Positions 45,717 through 54,186 of a stretch of 64,000 nt of DNA are shown one piece after another. Position numbers and translations under genes: made by a program. Source of the DNA: Pseudorhodobacter wandonensis (GTDB taxonomy: Bacteria; Pseudomonadota; Alphaproteobacteria; Rhodobacterales; Rhodobacteraceae); NCBI RefSeq assembly GCF_001202035.1, contig NZ_LGHT01000031.1, positions 1 through 64,000 on the forward strand. Reading direction: 5' to 3'. Within the stretch, counting starts at the first letter, position 1; each line of letters starts with the position of its first letter. The notes under the pieces were generated by a model. That model ran no database searches. It saw nothing but the letters and a program-made list of their open reading frames with translations, and had not been told where the DNA came from.

Positions 45717-47009
45717 TTAACCGTTTACGATGCGCAACTGTTGCCTTGGTGCCGCGCTTCCTTTGGTCAGTGCGTCATAGGGATCGTCGGGTAAAAGCAT
45801 CATATCTACTACCTGTCGTAGTAGCTCGCGTCTGCCACACGAGGAGTAGAAGCCGCCGGGCACTTGGCTGGTTTCCAGCAGGTAGTGGCGAAAATCGCGG
45901 TAAGCGCGGCTATCGGGGCGGCTTGGCTGCGAAAAGAACACGTCGAGCGGTTGTGGAGAGACGAATTCCGGCTTGGCATAGACCGCAGAGCCGAACACTT
46001 TTAGCGGCAAGCCACGCCATAGTACCTGCTGTGCGGCCGTGGAATTTACTGTGACGGCCGAACGTGCGTGGTTCAAAAGTGCCGCCAATTTTCCGCCCCG
46101 CACGAAATGCACCCGCCCTGTGACACCGTGCAGTTTTGCCAAGCGCCGGATTTCTGAGGCCACAGGCGCACGGCCATCCTCGAGCGGGTGCGCCTTGAAC
46201 ACGAGGTGGTGATGGGGGGCTGCCCCTTTGGCAAAACCTTCCATCACGAGGGCCAGAAACTCGGTCATAGTTGTGAAGGGGGAATGCATTTGAAAGCTGC
46301 TGTCATGTTCCAGTTGCAACAGCACCAGATGGTAGGGAAAGCCGCCATGTTTGATGCGAAAGCTGGCGAGCATTCGTTCCCAGCGGTGGAACGGCAACAG
46401 GGCCAACCGTTTGCAATAAAGCAAGAACTCTTGCCCGACAGTCAGTGCACGATGCGGGCGGTAGCCGCGATAATCCCAAAACCCGATCATCACGAACCAA
46501 TGATAAAGCGCACCCCAAAACATATGTTGCCGCATATCGCCCCAGCGGGCCGGGGCATCGGGCAGATCCATATCGGATTGCGCAAGATCGGCCTGCATTT
46601 GCGCCAGTGTAAGGCCCATCAGCCGAGAGTTGCCATTGGACCCACCCCGTTCGTAGGTAACCCAATGCGGACGCAGATAGCCTTCTTCAAATACGTGGAC
46701 AGTAATTCCCGCCGCTTTTGCAAGTTTGACGGCATAGGCATGCAAAGGGCGGGTATCGCCGTAAAGGACGATATCGGTGATGTTCAGCTGTGCGATCAGG
46801 GCGGAAAAAACCGGCGGCCAATCTGTGGCACTGCCTTTGTAGGGGATGTAGCTGGCGGAATCTGGCCAAAAGGCACGGTCGCCACGGTTAAAGCCGATGC
46901 GCCACACCGCGGCACCGGATTGCGTAAGCATTTTGCCCAATTGCCCAAAGAAAGGCCCGTGCGGGCCTTGCAGCAACAAAAACCGACGATGTTCACCCGA
47001 TACGCGCAT
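45717..47009 (-). CDS. kpsS: Capsule polysaccharide Kdo transferase KpsS
   Basis: A 430-residue protein of the KpsS/LipB-type capsule family. EEGYLRPHWVTYERGGSNGNS-type sequence (starting near residue 110) is characteristic, as is KAHPLEDGR and the C-terminal VNSTAAQQVLWRG. KpsS adds the first Kdo to the lipid anchor and KpsC extends it. The start ATG 47009 has AAGGGG upstream; a longer in-frame extension reaches into the ribE side and is rejected. Confidence 0.88.
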   Translation of the reverse strand: MRVSGEHRRFLLLQGPHGPFFGQLGKMLTQSGAAVWRIGFNRGDRAFWPDSASYIPYKGSATDWPPVFSALIAQLNITDIVLYGDTRPLHAYAVKLAKAAGITVHVFEEGYLRPHWVTYERGGSNGNSRLMGLTLAQMQADLAQSDMDLPDAPARWGDMRQHMFWGALYHWFVMIGFWDYRGYRPHRALTVGQEFLLYCKRLALLPFHRWERMLASFRIKHGGFPYHLVLLQLEHDSSFQMHSPFTTMTEFLALVMEGFAKGAAPHHHLVFKAHPLEDGRAPVASEIRRLAKLHGVTGRVHFVRGGKLAALLNHARSAVTVNSTAAQQVLWRGLPLKVFGSAVYAKPEFVSPQPLDVFFSQPSRPDSRAYRDFRHYLLETSQVPGGFYSSCGRRELLRQVVDMMLLPDDPYDALTKGSAAPRQQLRIVNG

Positions 47010-47175
47010 GGCACCCCTTTTTCCCTTTCCAATGCATTTATCGTGCCGCGTAAAGCAAATTTTTCCAACCATTGCATTGAAGGGGTATAGACCGTCTGAA
47101 TTGTGGCAGGTATCGGCGGGCTTGCATGGGCGCGGCCGTGGCGCTAGGCCTTGGGGATGAACAAGGGGATAGGCT

Positions 47176-47778
47176 ATGTTTACGGGCATCGTTACAGACA
47201 TCGGCACAGTGCTAGAGTTGGAACAAAAGGGCGATCTGCGTGCGCGGATTGGAACGGGTTATGACGTTGCCGGCATTGATATCGGTGCGTCGATTGCCTG
47301 TGATGGCGTTTGCCTGACGGTTATCGCGCTGGGCAGCGCCCCGCAAAACTGGTTTGACGTGCAAATCAGCGCGGAATCCATCAGCAAGACCAATATTGGC
47401 GGCTGGGTTTTGGGCAAGCGCCTGAACCTTGAGCGCGCGCTGAAGGTCGGGGATGAGCTGGGTGGCCATATTGTTTCGGGCCATGTCGATGGTTTGGCCG
47501 AGGTGGTCGGCCTGCGCCGCGAAGGCGACAGCACGCGCGTGACCTTTCGTGCGCCACATGCCTTGGCCGGGTTCATTGCGCCCAAAGGCTCGGTTGCCCT
47601 GAACGGCACATCGTTGACTGTGAATGAGGTGGAGGGCACTGATTTCGGCATTAACTTTATCCCGCATACACAGGCTGCGACGACCTGGGGCGATGTGGCG
47701 CTGGGCGACAGGGTGAACCTGGAAATCGACACAATGGCGCGTTATGTTGCACGGCTGCGCGATTGGGCTGCGCAGTGA
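47176..47778 (+). CDS. ribE: Riboflavin synthase alpha chain RibE
   Basis: A 200-residue trimeric riboflavin synthase of two lumazine-binding halves. The start MFTGIVTDIG and the catalytic regions ACDGVCLTV and NGTSLTVNEV are present in the two halves. It converts two 6,7-dimethyl-8-ribityllumazine molecules to riboflavin. AAGGGGAT precedes the ATG. No FMN riboswitch was seen upstream. It leads the rib operon; its stop overlaps the next start. Confidence 0.95.
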   Translation: MFTGIVTDIGTVLELEQKGDLRARIGTGYDVAGIDIGASIACDGVCLTVIALGSAPQNWFDVQISAESISKTNIGGWVLGKRLNLERALKVGDELGGHIVSGHVDGLAEVVGLRREGDSTRVTFRAPHALAGFIAPKGSVALNGTSLTVNEVEGTDFGINFIPHTQAATTWGDVALGDRVNLEIDTMARYVARLRDWAAQ

Positions 47779-48320
47779 CAGGCCATAACAAAGGCCCATC
47801 GATGGCGCCGGGCGTTGCCTGGCGCACCCATTGTTGGGGCGCCGCGCGCAAGGCGTTGCTGCCGCATTTGCCAATTGAGGTGCTGCGCGGCCGTCTAAGG
47901 CGCGCAGGTGAACTGGGATTGGATTATCGCACCTATGCCGGGATCAGGGCCACAACGGGGCGTGATATTGTGGCAGTGCTGTTTTCGTCAAATGCGCTAG
48001 AGCTGCGCAAGGGGCAGATGCGCCTTGCCGCCCATACGGCGGCCAAACTGGACCAGATTTTGGCCGATCGTCGGGGGCTTGCCACGGCGCCATTGCAGCC
48101 GGATGGATTGATGGCGGCGGCAGGTTTGGATGCTGCCTTTGCGGCCCCGCCAGCATTTGCCAGTTTTGCCGTGCAAAAACAGGCCCTGCGGGCGGCCTTG
48201 GGGCGGTACAGCGGTGATCAGGCCATTTTGATCGGCGCCTATGAGGCCGAGGTCGAATGGTGTGCAGCGGCGCGATTGGCGGGTTATGTGGCTTCTTCGG
48301 ACTATTTTGCACAGCCCTAA
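47775..48320 (+). CDS. Unknown protein of the riboflavin operon
   Basis: A 181-residue protein starting at GTG 47775, which overlaps the ribE stop (GTGA). I do not recognise the family. It is basic at the N terminus with a RGRLRRAGELGLDYRTYAGIRA segment; the rest is Ala-rich and helical, with no signal peptide or membrane segment. Its coupling to ribE suggests a role linked to flavin synthesis or use. An in-frame ATG at 47763 would overlap ribE more and is less likely. Confidence 0.6.
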   Translation: MTGHNKGPSMAPGVAWRTHCWGAARKALLPHLPIEVLRGRLRRAGELGLDYRTYAGIRATTGRDIVAVLFSSNALELRKGQMRLAAHTAAKLDQILADRRGLATAPLQPDGLMAAAGLDAAFAAPPAFASFAVQKQALRAALGRYSGDQAILIGAYEAEVEWCAAARLAGYVASSDYFAQP

Positions 48321-48401
48321 TGCCGCCTTGCCGATACGCGACCTCTGGCATTCAAGCCAAAGGCGCGGTATGGGCAGGGTAATCACAGCGCGAGGCCAAA
48401 G

Positions 48402-49502
48402 ATGACCGATACCGAATTTACCAAAGACATCTCGACCATTGAAGAGATCATCGAGGACGCCCGCGCTGGCCGCATGTTCATTCTGGTGGACCATGAGGAC
48501 CGCGAGAATGAGGGCGATCTGGTGATCCCCGCGCAAATGTGCACGCCGCAAGCAGTGAATTTCATGGCCACCCACGGGCGCGGCCTGATTTGCCTGACGC
48601 TGACCGAAGACCGGATCGACGCGCTGGGCCTGACTTTGATGAGCCCGAAAAACTCGAGCCGTCATGAAACTGCCTTTACCACCTCGATCGAGGCGCGCGA
48701 TGGCGTTTCCACCGGCATTTCGGCGGCTGACCGTGCGCTGACAGTTGCCGTGGCGATTGACCCGACCAAAGGCCCGCAAGATATTGCCTCACCGGGTCAT
48801 GTGTTTCCGCTGCGTGCCCGCAATGGTGGCGTTCTGGTGCGGGCCGGCCATACCGAGGCGGCAGTCGATGTATCGCGGCTTGCGGGGCTGGATCCCTCGG
48901 GCGTGATTTGCGAAATCATGAACGATGATGGGACGATGGCGCGCTTGCCCGATCTGATCGCATTTGCCAAGAAACATAAGATGAAGATCGGCACGATTTC
49001 CGATCTGATCGCCTATCGCCGCCGCAATGACAATCTGGTGCGCGTCAGTTCTGAAGCCACGGTCACGTCCGAGTTTGGCGGCGACTGGGTGATGCGGGTG
49101 TATACCGATGATACCGAAGGCGCCGAGCATGTCGTGCTGATCAAAGGCGATATTTCGACCGAGGCGCCGGTTCTGGTGCGCATGCACACGATGGATCCGC
49201 TGCTTGATGTTGTTGGCCTTGGCCCTGCGGGCCGTACGGGCGAGTTTGGCGATGCCATGCGCCTGATCGCGGCCGAAGGGCGTGGCGTGCTCGTGCTGCT
49301 GCGCGACTTGCATTCCAAAATGGTATCGGACGCCGAGGTCAGCCCGCAAACCCTGCGCCAATACGGGCTGGGCGCGCAGATTTTGTCCAGCCTTGGTATC
49401 AAGGATCTGGTGCTGTTGACCAATTCACCCCGCCCCAAAGTCGTAGGCCTGGATGCCTATGGCCTGACCATCACTGGCACCCGTGCCATTCCGAAAGCGT
49501 AG
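48402..49502 (+). CDS. ribB: 3,4-dihydroxy-2-butanone 4-phosphate synthase with degenerate GTP cyclohydrolase II domain
   Basis: A 366-residue RibBA-type protein. The N-terminal half (about 1-210) is a normal RibB: DHEDRENEGDL, STGISAADRA and GHTEAAVDVSRLAG are intact. The C-terminal half aligns with GTP cyclohydrolase II, but the zinc-binding stretch that normally reads like HSECLTGDV...CDCG is HTMDPLLDVVGLGPAG, with no cysteines. The second domain should therefore lack cyclohydrolase activity; such RibBX forms are known in other alphaproteobacteria. A working RibA is expected elsewhere. GAGGCCAAAG precedes the ATG. Confidence 0.92.
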   Translation: MTDTEFTKDISTIEEIIEDARAGRMFILVDHEDRENEGDLVIPAQMCTPQAVNFMATHGRGLICLTLTEDRIDALGLTLMSPKNSSRHETAFTTSIEARDGVSTGISAADRALTVAVAIDPTKGPQDIASPGHVFPLRARNGGVLVRAGHTEAAVDVSRLAGLDPSGVICEIMNDDGTMARLPDLIAFAKKHKMKIGTISDLIAYRRRNDNLVRVSSEATVTSEFGGDWVMRVYTDDTEGAEHVVLIKGDISTEAPVLVRMHTMDPLLDVVGLGPAGRTGEFGDAMRLIAAEGRGVLVLLRDLHSKMVSDAEVSPQTLRQYGLGAQILSSLGIKDLVLLTNSPRPKVVGLDAYGLTITGTRAIPKA

Positions 49503-49505
49503 ATC

Positions 49506-50027
49506 ATGGCGTCATCCGAAACCCATTACACCCTGCCGCTGCCCGAATTTGACAAGCCGGTAAAGCTGTTGATCGTGGTCGCGCCTTATTACCGTGCCAT
49601 CGCCGATCAGCTGATTGCGGGGGCCACCCAAACCGCCAAGGATTGCGGGGCCGAGTATGAAATCGTCGAAGTGCCCGGCGCGCTTGAGGTGCCCACAGTG
49701 GTGGCCATGGCCGAACGTCAAAGCAACTTTGACGGCTATGTCGCACTCGGCTGTATTATCCGTGGTGAAACAACGCATTACGATACGGTCTGCAATGACA
49801 GTAGTCGGGCTTTGTCGCTGTTGGGCCTGCAAGGCGCCTGCATTGGTAACGGCATTCTGACCGTCGAGAACATGGATCAGGCGCAAGCCCGCGCCAACCC
49901 TGCCGACCAAAACAAAGGTGGCGGTGCCGCTGCTGCCGCCCTTCACCTGATCGCCTTGTCGCGCCGCTGGTCCAGCGCCCGCAAAGGTATCGGCTTTCGC
50001 CCGCCCGAGGATAGCTTTCGCGCATGA
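49506..50027 (+). CDS. ribH: 6,7-dimethyl-8-ribityllumazine synthase RibH
   Basis: A 173-residue lumazine synthase. The GCIIRGETTHYD motif, including the catalytic His, and the ILTVENMDQA stretch are intact. It condenses the RibB product with the pyrimidine diamine to make the RibE substrate. It lies 3 bases after ribB and its stop overlaps nusB (ATGA). Confidence 0.95.
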   Translation: MASSETHYTLPLPEFDKPVKLLIVVAPYYRAIADQLIAGATQTAKDCGAEYEIVEVPGALEVPTVVAMAERQSNFDGYVALGCIIRGETTHYDTVCNDSSRALSLLGLQGACIGNGILTVENMDQAQARANPADQNKGGGAAAAALHLIALSRRWSSARKGIGFRPPEDSFRA

Positions 50028-50509
50028 CCAAGACTGACCCCAAAAAAGACCAAAAGAAGCAAATGAAATCTGCCGCGCGGCTTTACGCGGTGCAGGCCTT
50101 GTTTCAGATGGAAACCTCAAACCAAACCGTCGAGGCCGTTCAGCGCGAGTTTGAAAACCACCGCTTTGGCGCCGTTTATGATGGCGATGAAATGGCCGAA
50201 GGCGATGTGACCCATTTTCGTGCATTGGTAAACCATGCGGTGAACCGGCAGGCCAAGATTGACCAGATGACTGACCGTGCTTTGGTCGCGAAATGGCCAA
50301 TCGACCGGATCGACCCGGTTTTGCGCGCTTTGTTCCGTGCGGCGGGGGCCGAACTGGTTGAACTGGCAACGCCGCCAAAAGTGGTGATTACGGAATTCGT
50401 TGACGTGGCCAAGGCCTTTTTCCCTGAAGGCAAAGAGCCGAAGTTTGTAAACGCCGTGCTCGATCATATGGCACGCGAGGCCAAGCCCGAGGCGTTTCAA
50501 ACGACATAG
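50024..50509 (+). CDS. nusB: Transcription antitermination factor NusB
   Basis: A 161-residue helical protein. The arginine-rich N terminus (SAARLYAVQALFQME) and the C-terminal KFVNAVLDHMAREAKP are the family's hallmarks. NusB binds boxA in rRNA transcripts. Its place after ribH is the common alphaproteobacterial order. The start overlaps the ribH stop. Confidence 0.93.
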   Translation: MTKTDPKKDQKKQMKSAARLYAVQALFQMETSNQTVEAVQREFENHRFGAVYDGDEMAEGDVTHFRALVNHAVNRQAKIDQMTDRALVAKWPIDRIDPVLRALFRAAGAELVELATPPKVVITEFVDVAKAFFPEGKEPKFVNAVLDHMAREAKPEAFQTT

Positions 50510-50581
50510 GCCGCGACAAATGGCCATTTGGACTTATGGCCCCTTCGTGCTAGATTTGCGTCAGCAACTAAGGGGCCTGCC

Positions 50582-50896
50582 ATGCCGAAACTGATCCGTC
50601 TGTATATCGTTAACGTTGCCATCGGCTTTGCAATCGCCTTGGCATTCGTTTCGGCAATCGTCTTCTTTGACGTCGCAAATCTGCGGCATTTGGTGCTGGA
50701 AACCGAGATGGGCTGGCTGGCCTTTATCATGATGGTGGTTTTCAATGGCATCGTATTCGCGGGCGTCCAGTTTGCCTATGCGGTGATGTCGCTGGCCGAA
50801 AAAGATGACACGCCCAAAGGCGGCAAAAAACAAACTATCATGGCTGAATTGGCCCCTGTCCGTGTCGCTGCCCAAACAGGCGCGAAAAGGCGGTAA
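50582..50896 (+). CDS. Small membrane protein of unknown function
   Basis: A 104-residue protein with two membrane helices (about 5-30 and 45-70) and a basic cytoplasmic tail rich in Lys and Arg. No family is recognised, though similar genes occur after nusB in Rhodobacteraceae to my memory. It is 73 bases after nusB and preceded by AAGGGGCCTGCC. The same reading frame stays open for about 48 codons beyond its stop codon, which is noted separately. Confidence 0.65.
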   Translation: MPKLIRLYIVNVAIGFAIALAFVSAIVFFDVANLRHLVLETEMGWLAFIMMVVFNGIVFAGVQFAYAVMSLAEKDDTPKGGKKQTIMAELAPVRVAAQTGAKRR

Positions 50897-51221
50897 AAGT
50901 GGCGGGAACCGCAGCAGCCGTGCCTGCGTGAATTTCCCGAGAGCCTGAGTTTTCAGGTGGTCGCCAGATACTTGGACCAGGATCCAAACAGAGCCAGCTC
51001 CCTCGGAGATGCTTATGGGCCACTGGAAATGTGCTGATCACGAACCGAGCAGAACCCGCCACCCAAACAGATAGGCCTGATCGCCACTTATATCAAGGGC
51101 GATACCGCCCCTCAATGCGGCGTGCACCTGTTTCTCGATCACGTCTGCGCCATGGCTTTCTTTTCGGCAAAAATATCCTCGGGGGGAATTGCCGCAAGGC
51201 AAGGGGGGCTGAAAGCCCCCG
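50897..51221. other. Structured intergenic region
   Basis: No gene is firmly seen. Three hairpins follow in order: GGGAA-x-CGCAG ... CTGCG ... TTCCC (about 50902-50940), CCTGA-GTTT-TCAGG (about 50945-50958), and TTGGA-CCAGGA-TCCAA (about 50973-50988). Further on, GGGGGC (51204-51209) pairs with GCCCCC (51215-51220), just after the stop of the minus-strand membrane gene. The last could end that transcript. Confidence 0.4.
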
Positions 51222-51635
51222 CTACAGTGGCCGCAATGCAAGCCTGCTACCCAGTATCGCCCGCAACGCAAGCACAGCCATCCCCCCAAAAGGCAGCGCC
51301 ACCGGGCTGCCAATCAACCCACCCGCAACCGCCCCCGCAACCAAGCCTACCAAACCAGCGCTTAGCCAGCCAAACCAGCCATCGCGCAACAATAACCAGA
51401 CCAAGGGCAAGGCCAACAGCCAGCCTACCCATGAAAACAGTGGCGAAAACACCAGCAAATAAACCAAACCATACAGCGGTAGCTGTATTTCGGCCGGTAC
51501 CAAGCCTTTGCCCGCAATCAGCAAAGCCGCCAGTATCCAGCCCAACACACAAGGCGCACCCCAAGCAAACGCGATGCTGCCAAACAAAACCGACTTCGGT
51601 ACGGGCCGTTGTGCGGCAGAGCGCAAAAGCGTCAC
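51222..51635 (-). CDS. Unknown membrane protein downstream of tldD
   Basis: A 137-residue protein with three or four membrane helices, rich in Gly, Ala, Leu and Trp. Start is GTG 51635, with GGAGG 9 bases upstream and a GTGA overlap with the tldD stop. The long in-frame extension upstream is polar and lies inside tldD. No family recognised. The overlap implies co-translation with tldD. Confidence 0.6.
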   Translation of the reverse strand: MTLLRSAAQRPVPKSVLFGSIAFAWGAPCVLGWILAALLIAGKGLVPAEIQLPLYGLVYLLVFSPLFSWVGWLLALPLVWLLLRDGWFGWLSAGLVGLVAGAVAGGLIGSPVALPFGGMAVLALRAILGSRLALRPL

Positions 51636-53053
51636 GTGGCCGAGCCTCCGACGGTCAGCCCTCCGATCAACAGTGTTGGTTGCCCGACTCCCACTGGCAC
51701 CCATTGCCCCGCTTTGCCGCAATTGCCAATTCCGGGGTCCATTGCCATATCATTGCCGATGGCGCGGATTTTTTGCAACGCAGTGGCGCCATCACCGATC
51801 AGGGTCGCCCCTTTGACCGGCGCGCCGATCTTGCCGTTTTGAACGCGATATGCTTCGGTGCAGGAAAACACGAATTTGCCGTTTGTGATATCAACCTGAC
51901 CACCGCCAAAACCCACGGCATAGATGCCATCCTTCAGGCTGGCCACGATCTCAGCGGGGTCGGTGGTGCCGCCCAGCATATAGGTGTTGGTCATGCGCGG
52001 CATCGGAATATGCGCGTGGCTTTCGCGCCGTCCGTTGCCGGTTGGTGCAACCCCCATCAGCCGCGCGTTCTGGCGGTCTTGCATATAGCCGACCAGCTTG
52101 CCGTCATCGATCAGCACATTGCGCTGGCTGGGCGTGCCTTCATCATCAAAACTGATGCTGCCACGGCGGTCGGGGATGGTGCCATCATCCAGTACCGTCA
52201 CCCCTTTGGCCGCGATCTGTTGCCCCATCAAACCGGCAAAGGCCGACGTTTTCTTGCGGTTGAAGTCGCCTTCCAACCCGTGGCCGATGGCCTCATGCAG
52301 CAAGATGCCGGGCCAGCCGGCGCCAAGTGCCACGTCCATGATACCTGCAGGTGCGGGAACCGCGTCGAGGTTTACCAATGCAATCCGCAAGGCTTCGCGG
52401 GCAAGGGCCTGCCAATGCGAAGGTTCCATCAGGCGGGCAAGGCCATAGCGGCCGCCTCCGCCCATGCCGCCTGATTCGCGGCGGCCGTTCTGTTCGATGA
52501 TGACCGAGATATTCAGTCGCGCCATCGGACGGATATCGGACAGGCGCAACCCTTCCGGACGCAGGATTTCGACCTCTTGCAGGCCTGCCGCGATGGTGGC
52601 TGACACTTGGATGATGCGCGGATCAAGCGCGCGGGTATAGGCGTCAATTTCGCGTAGGATGTCGATTTTACCTGCAAATGTCGCATCGGCCATCGGGTCG
52701 GCATCGGTATACAGCTTTTGATTCGTGCCTTTGGGCGCATCGGCCAGCGTGCCGCCGCCATTTCCCACGGCCAGACGCGCGGTATCCATTGCACGCCGTA
52801 GCGCTGCTTCGGAAATTTCGGTCGAATGGGCATAGCCTGCCACCTCGCCGCGCACGGCGCGCAGGCCAAAGCCCTCGGATGCGTCATAGCTGGCGGTTTT
52901 CACGCGGCCGTCATCCAAAACGATTGCCTCGGACCGCTTTCGTTCAAGAAAAAGTTCTCCGTCATCGGCGCCTGATGTGGCTTGACGCAGCAAATCGAGG
53001 GCCTTTGCTTCGTCAAGATGCGACTCAAAGGGGCGGAAAGGGGCGTCTGTCAT
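51632..53053 (-). CDS. tldD: Metalloprotease TldD
   Basis: A 473-residue member of the TldD/PmbA family. The zinc motif HEAIGHGLEGD (HExxxH) is intact, and the GGMGGGGRYG and GGGQVDITNG loops are typical. Family role: with TldE/PmbA it degrades small unfolded peptides and matures some ribosomal peptides. No tldE is in the window. It is divergent from ctaC. Confidence 0.95.
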   Translation of the reverse strand: MTDAPFRPFESHLDEAKALDLLRQATSGADDGELFLERKRSEAIVLDDGRVKTASYDASEGFGLRAVRGEVAGYAHSTEISEAALRRAMDTARLAVGNGGGTLADAPKGTNQKLYTDADPMADATFAGKIDILREIDAYTRALDPRIIQVSATIAAGLQEVEILRPEGLRLSDIRPMARLNISVIIEQNGRRESGGMGGGGRYGLARLMEPSHWQALAREALRIALVNLDAVPAPAGIMDVALGAGWPGILLHEAIGHGLEGDFNRKKTSAFAGLMGQQIAAKGVTVLDDGTIPDRRGSISFDDEGTPSQRNVLIDDGKLVGYMQDRQNARLMGVAPTGNGRRESHAHIPMPRMTNTYMLGGTTDPAEIVASLKDGIYAVGFGGGQVDITNGKFVFSCTEAYRVQNGKIGAPVKGATLIGDGATALQKIRAIGNDMAMDPGIGNCGKAGQWVPVGVGQPTLLIGGLTVGGSAT

Positions 53054-53219
53054 TGAAAAGTCCTTGATTTACATCAAACGGCGTCGCTATGACGCAATGG
53101 TTTCTCTTGTTGTTACGGCCTTAATATGGTTTCACCAACACTAGAAACAACGGGATTCTGCCTAAGAGTCGGGCAAGCCTAAAAATGCAGGCTATAAAGA
53201 GCCGCGTAACGAACGGGAT

Positions 53220-54101
53220 ATGCATATGCGCATGATGACAGGTCTTTCCGGCATTGCCGCGAGTTTTGGAACAGTGATTGCGGCCGGAATGGCCGCAGCA
53301 CAAGAGGGCGGCTTGGTTGGCAAGCCAGTGGCCGGGGGAACCGGTTTTCAGGTTGCCGCGACTGAGCTGGCACGCGATGTGCACAGCCTTGACCACTTTT
53401 TGTTGGTAATTATTGGCGTAATCACATTGCTCGTGACGACCTTGCTGCTGGTTGTTGCTTTCCGGTTTAACCAAAAGCGCAACAAAGTGCCTGCAACGTT
53501 CACCCATAACAGCCCGCTGGAAGTGGCGTGGACCTTGGTTCCGATTGTGATCCTGGTGTTTATTGGTGCGTTTTCTCTGCCCGTTCTGTTCAAGCAGCAG
53601 GAAATTCCGGCAGCGGATGTGACTGTAAAGGTCACAGGCAACCAGTGGTATTGGAGCTATGAATACCCCGATGAAGGCGTTGCCTTTGACAGCTTCCTGA
53701 TCGGTGATGGCAAAGTCATGAACGCCGAGGTTGAGGCCGAGTTGAAAGAAGCGGGCTACACCAAGGATGAATTCTTGCTGGCGACCGATACCGCGATGGT
53801 TATTCCGGTAAACAAGACGGTTGTTGTGCAGCTGACCGGCGCTGATGTTATCCATGCGTGGATGGTTCCGGCGCTTGGCGTGCAATCTTCGGCTGTACCG
53901 GGTCGTTTGAACCACCTGTGGTTCAAGGCCGATCATATCGGGACCTATTTTGGCCAGTGCACCACGCTGTGCGGCAAGGACCATGCCTATATGCCGATCA
54001 CTGTAAAAGTGGTTTCCGAGGCGGATTATGCTGCTTGGTTGGCAAAAGAAAAGACAGCAAGCCTTGGCGGCGTTCAAGCCGTGAAAGTTGCGTCGAACTG
54101 A
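53220..54101 (+). CDS. ctaC: Cytochrome c oxidase subunit II CtaC
   Basis: A 293-residue subunit of the aa3-type oxidase. A signal peptide ends near AAAQ (about residue 28), two membrane helices follow, then the CuA domain. CuA ligands are in CTTLCGKDHAYM (C-x3-C-x3-H-x2-M), with the first His in VIHAWMVP; the aromatic run GNQWYWSYEYPD conducts electrons. Alternative ATG starts lie at 53226, 53232 and 53235. It opens the cta cluster; ctaD, the subunit I gene, is absent here, as is common in this group. Confidence 0.95.
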   Translation: MHMRMMTGLSGIAASFGTVIAAGMAAAQEGGLVGKPVAGGTGFQVAATELARDVHSLDHFLLVIIGVITLLVTTLLLVVAFRFNQKRNKVPATFTHNSPLEVAWTLVPIVILVFIGAFSLPVLFKQQEIPAADVTVKVTGNQWYWSYEYPDEGVAFDSFLIGDGKVMNAEVEAELKEAGYTKDEFLLATDTAMVIPVNKTVVVQLTGADVIHAWMVPALGVQSSAVPGRLNHLWFKADHIGTYFGQCTTLCGKDHAYMPITVKVVSEADYAAWLAKEKTASLGGVQAVKVASN

Positions 54102-54108
54102 TAGCGAC

Positions 54109-54138
54109 GGGAAGGGGCCAGCGGCCCTTTCCCTTTTT
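54109..54138 (+). terminator. Terminator/attenuator between ctaC and ctaB
   Basis: GGGAAGGGGCC (54109-54119) pairs with GGCCCTTTCCC (54123-54133) with one G-T pair, followed by TTTTT. It can end transcripts after ctaC and let less mRNA run into the assembly genes. Confidence 0.75.
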
Positions 54139-54186
54139 CTTGTCGGGGCGGTGGCCCTGCGGATGAAAGACCAAAGGACTGTGACT

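Noticed and set aside
47010-47175. FMN riboswitch before ribE
   Set aside because: No RFN-type conserved boxes were found in the 166-base leader.
50897-51060. Possible cobalamin riboswitch (GCCACTGG and GAGCCAG present)
   Set aside because: The boxes are in the wrong order for a cobalamin riboswitch and no plus-strand gene lies within 2 kb downstream.
51038-51313. 91-codon minus-strand frame
   Set aside because: It overlaps the end of the membrane protein gene in another frame and its N-terminal half is low-complexity Cys/Gly; no homology recognised.
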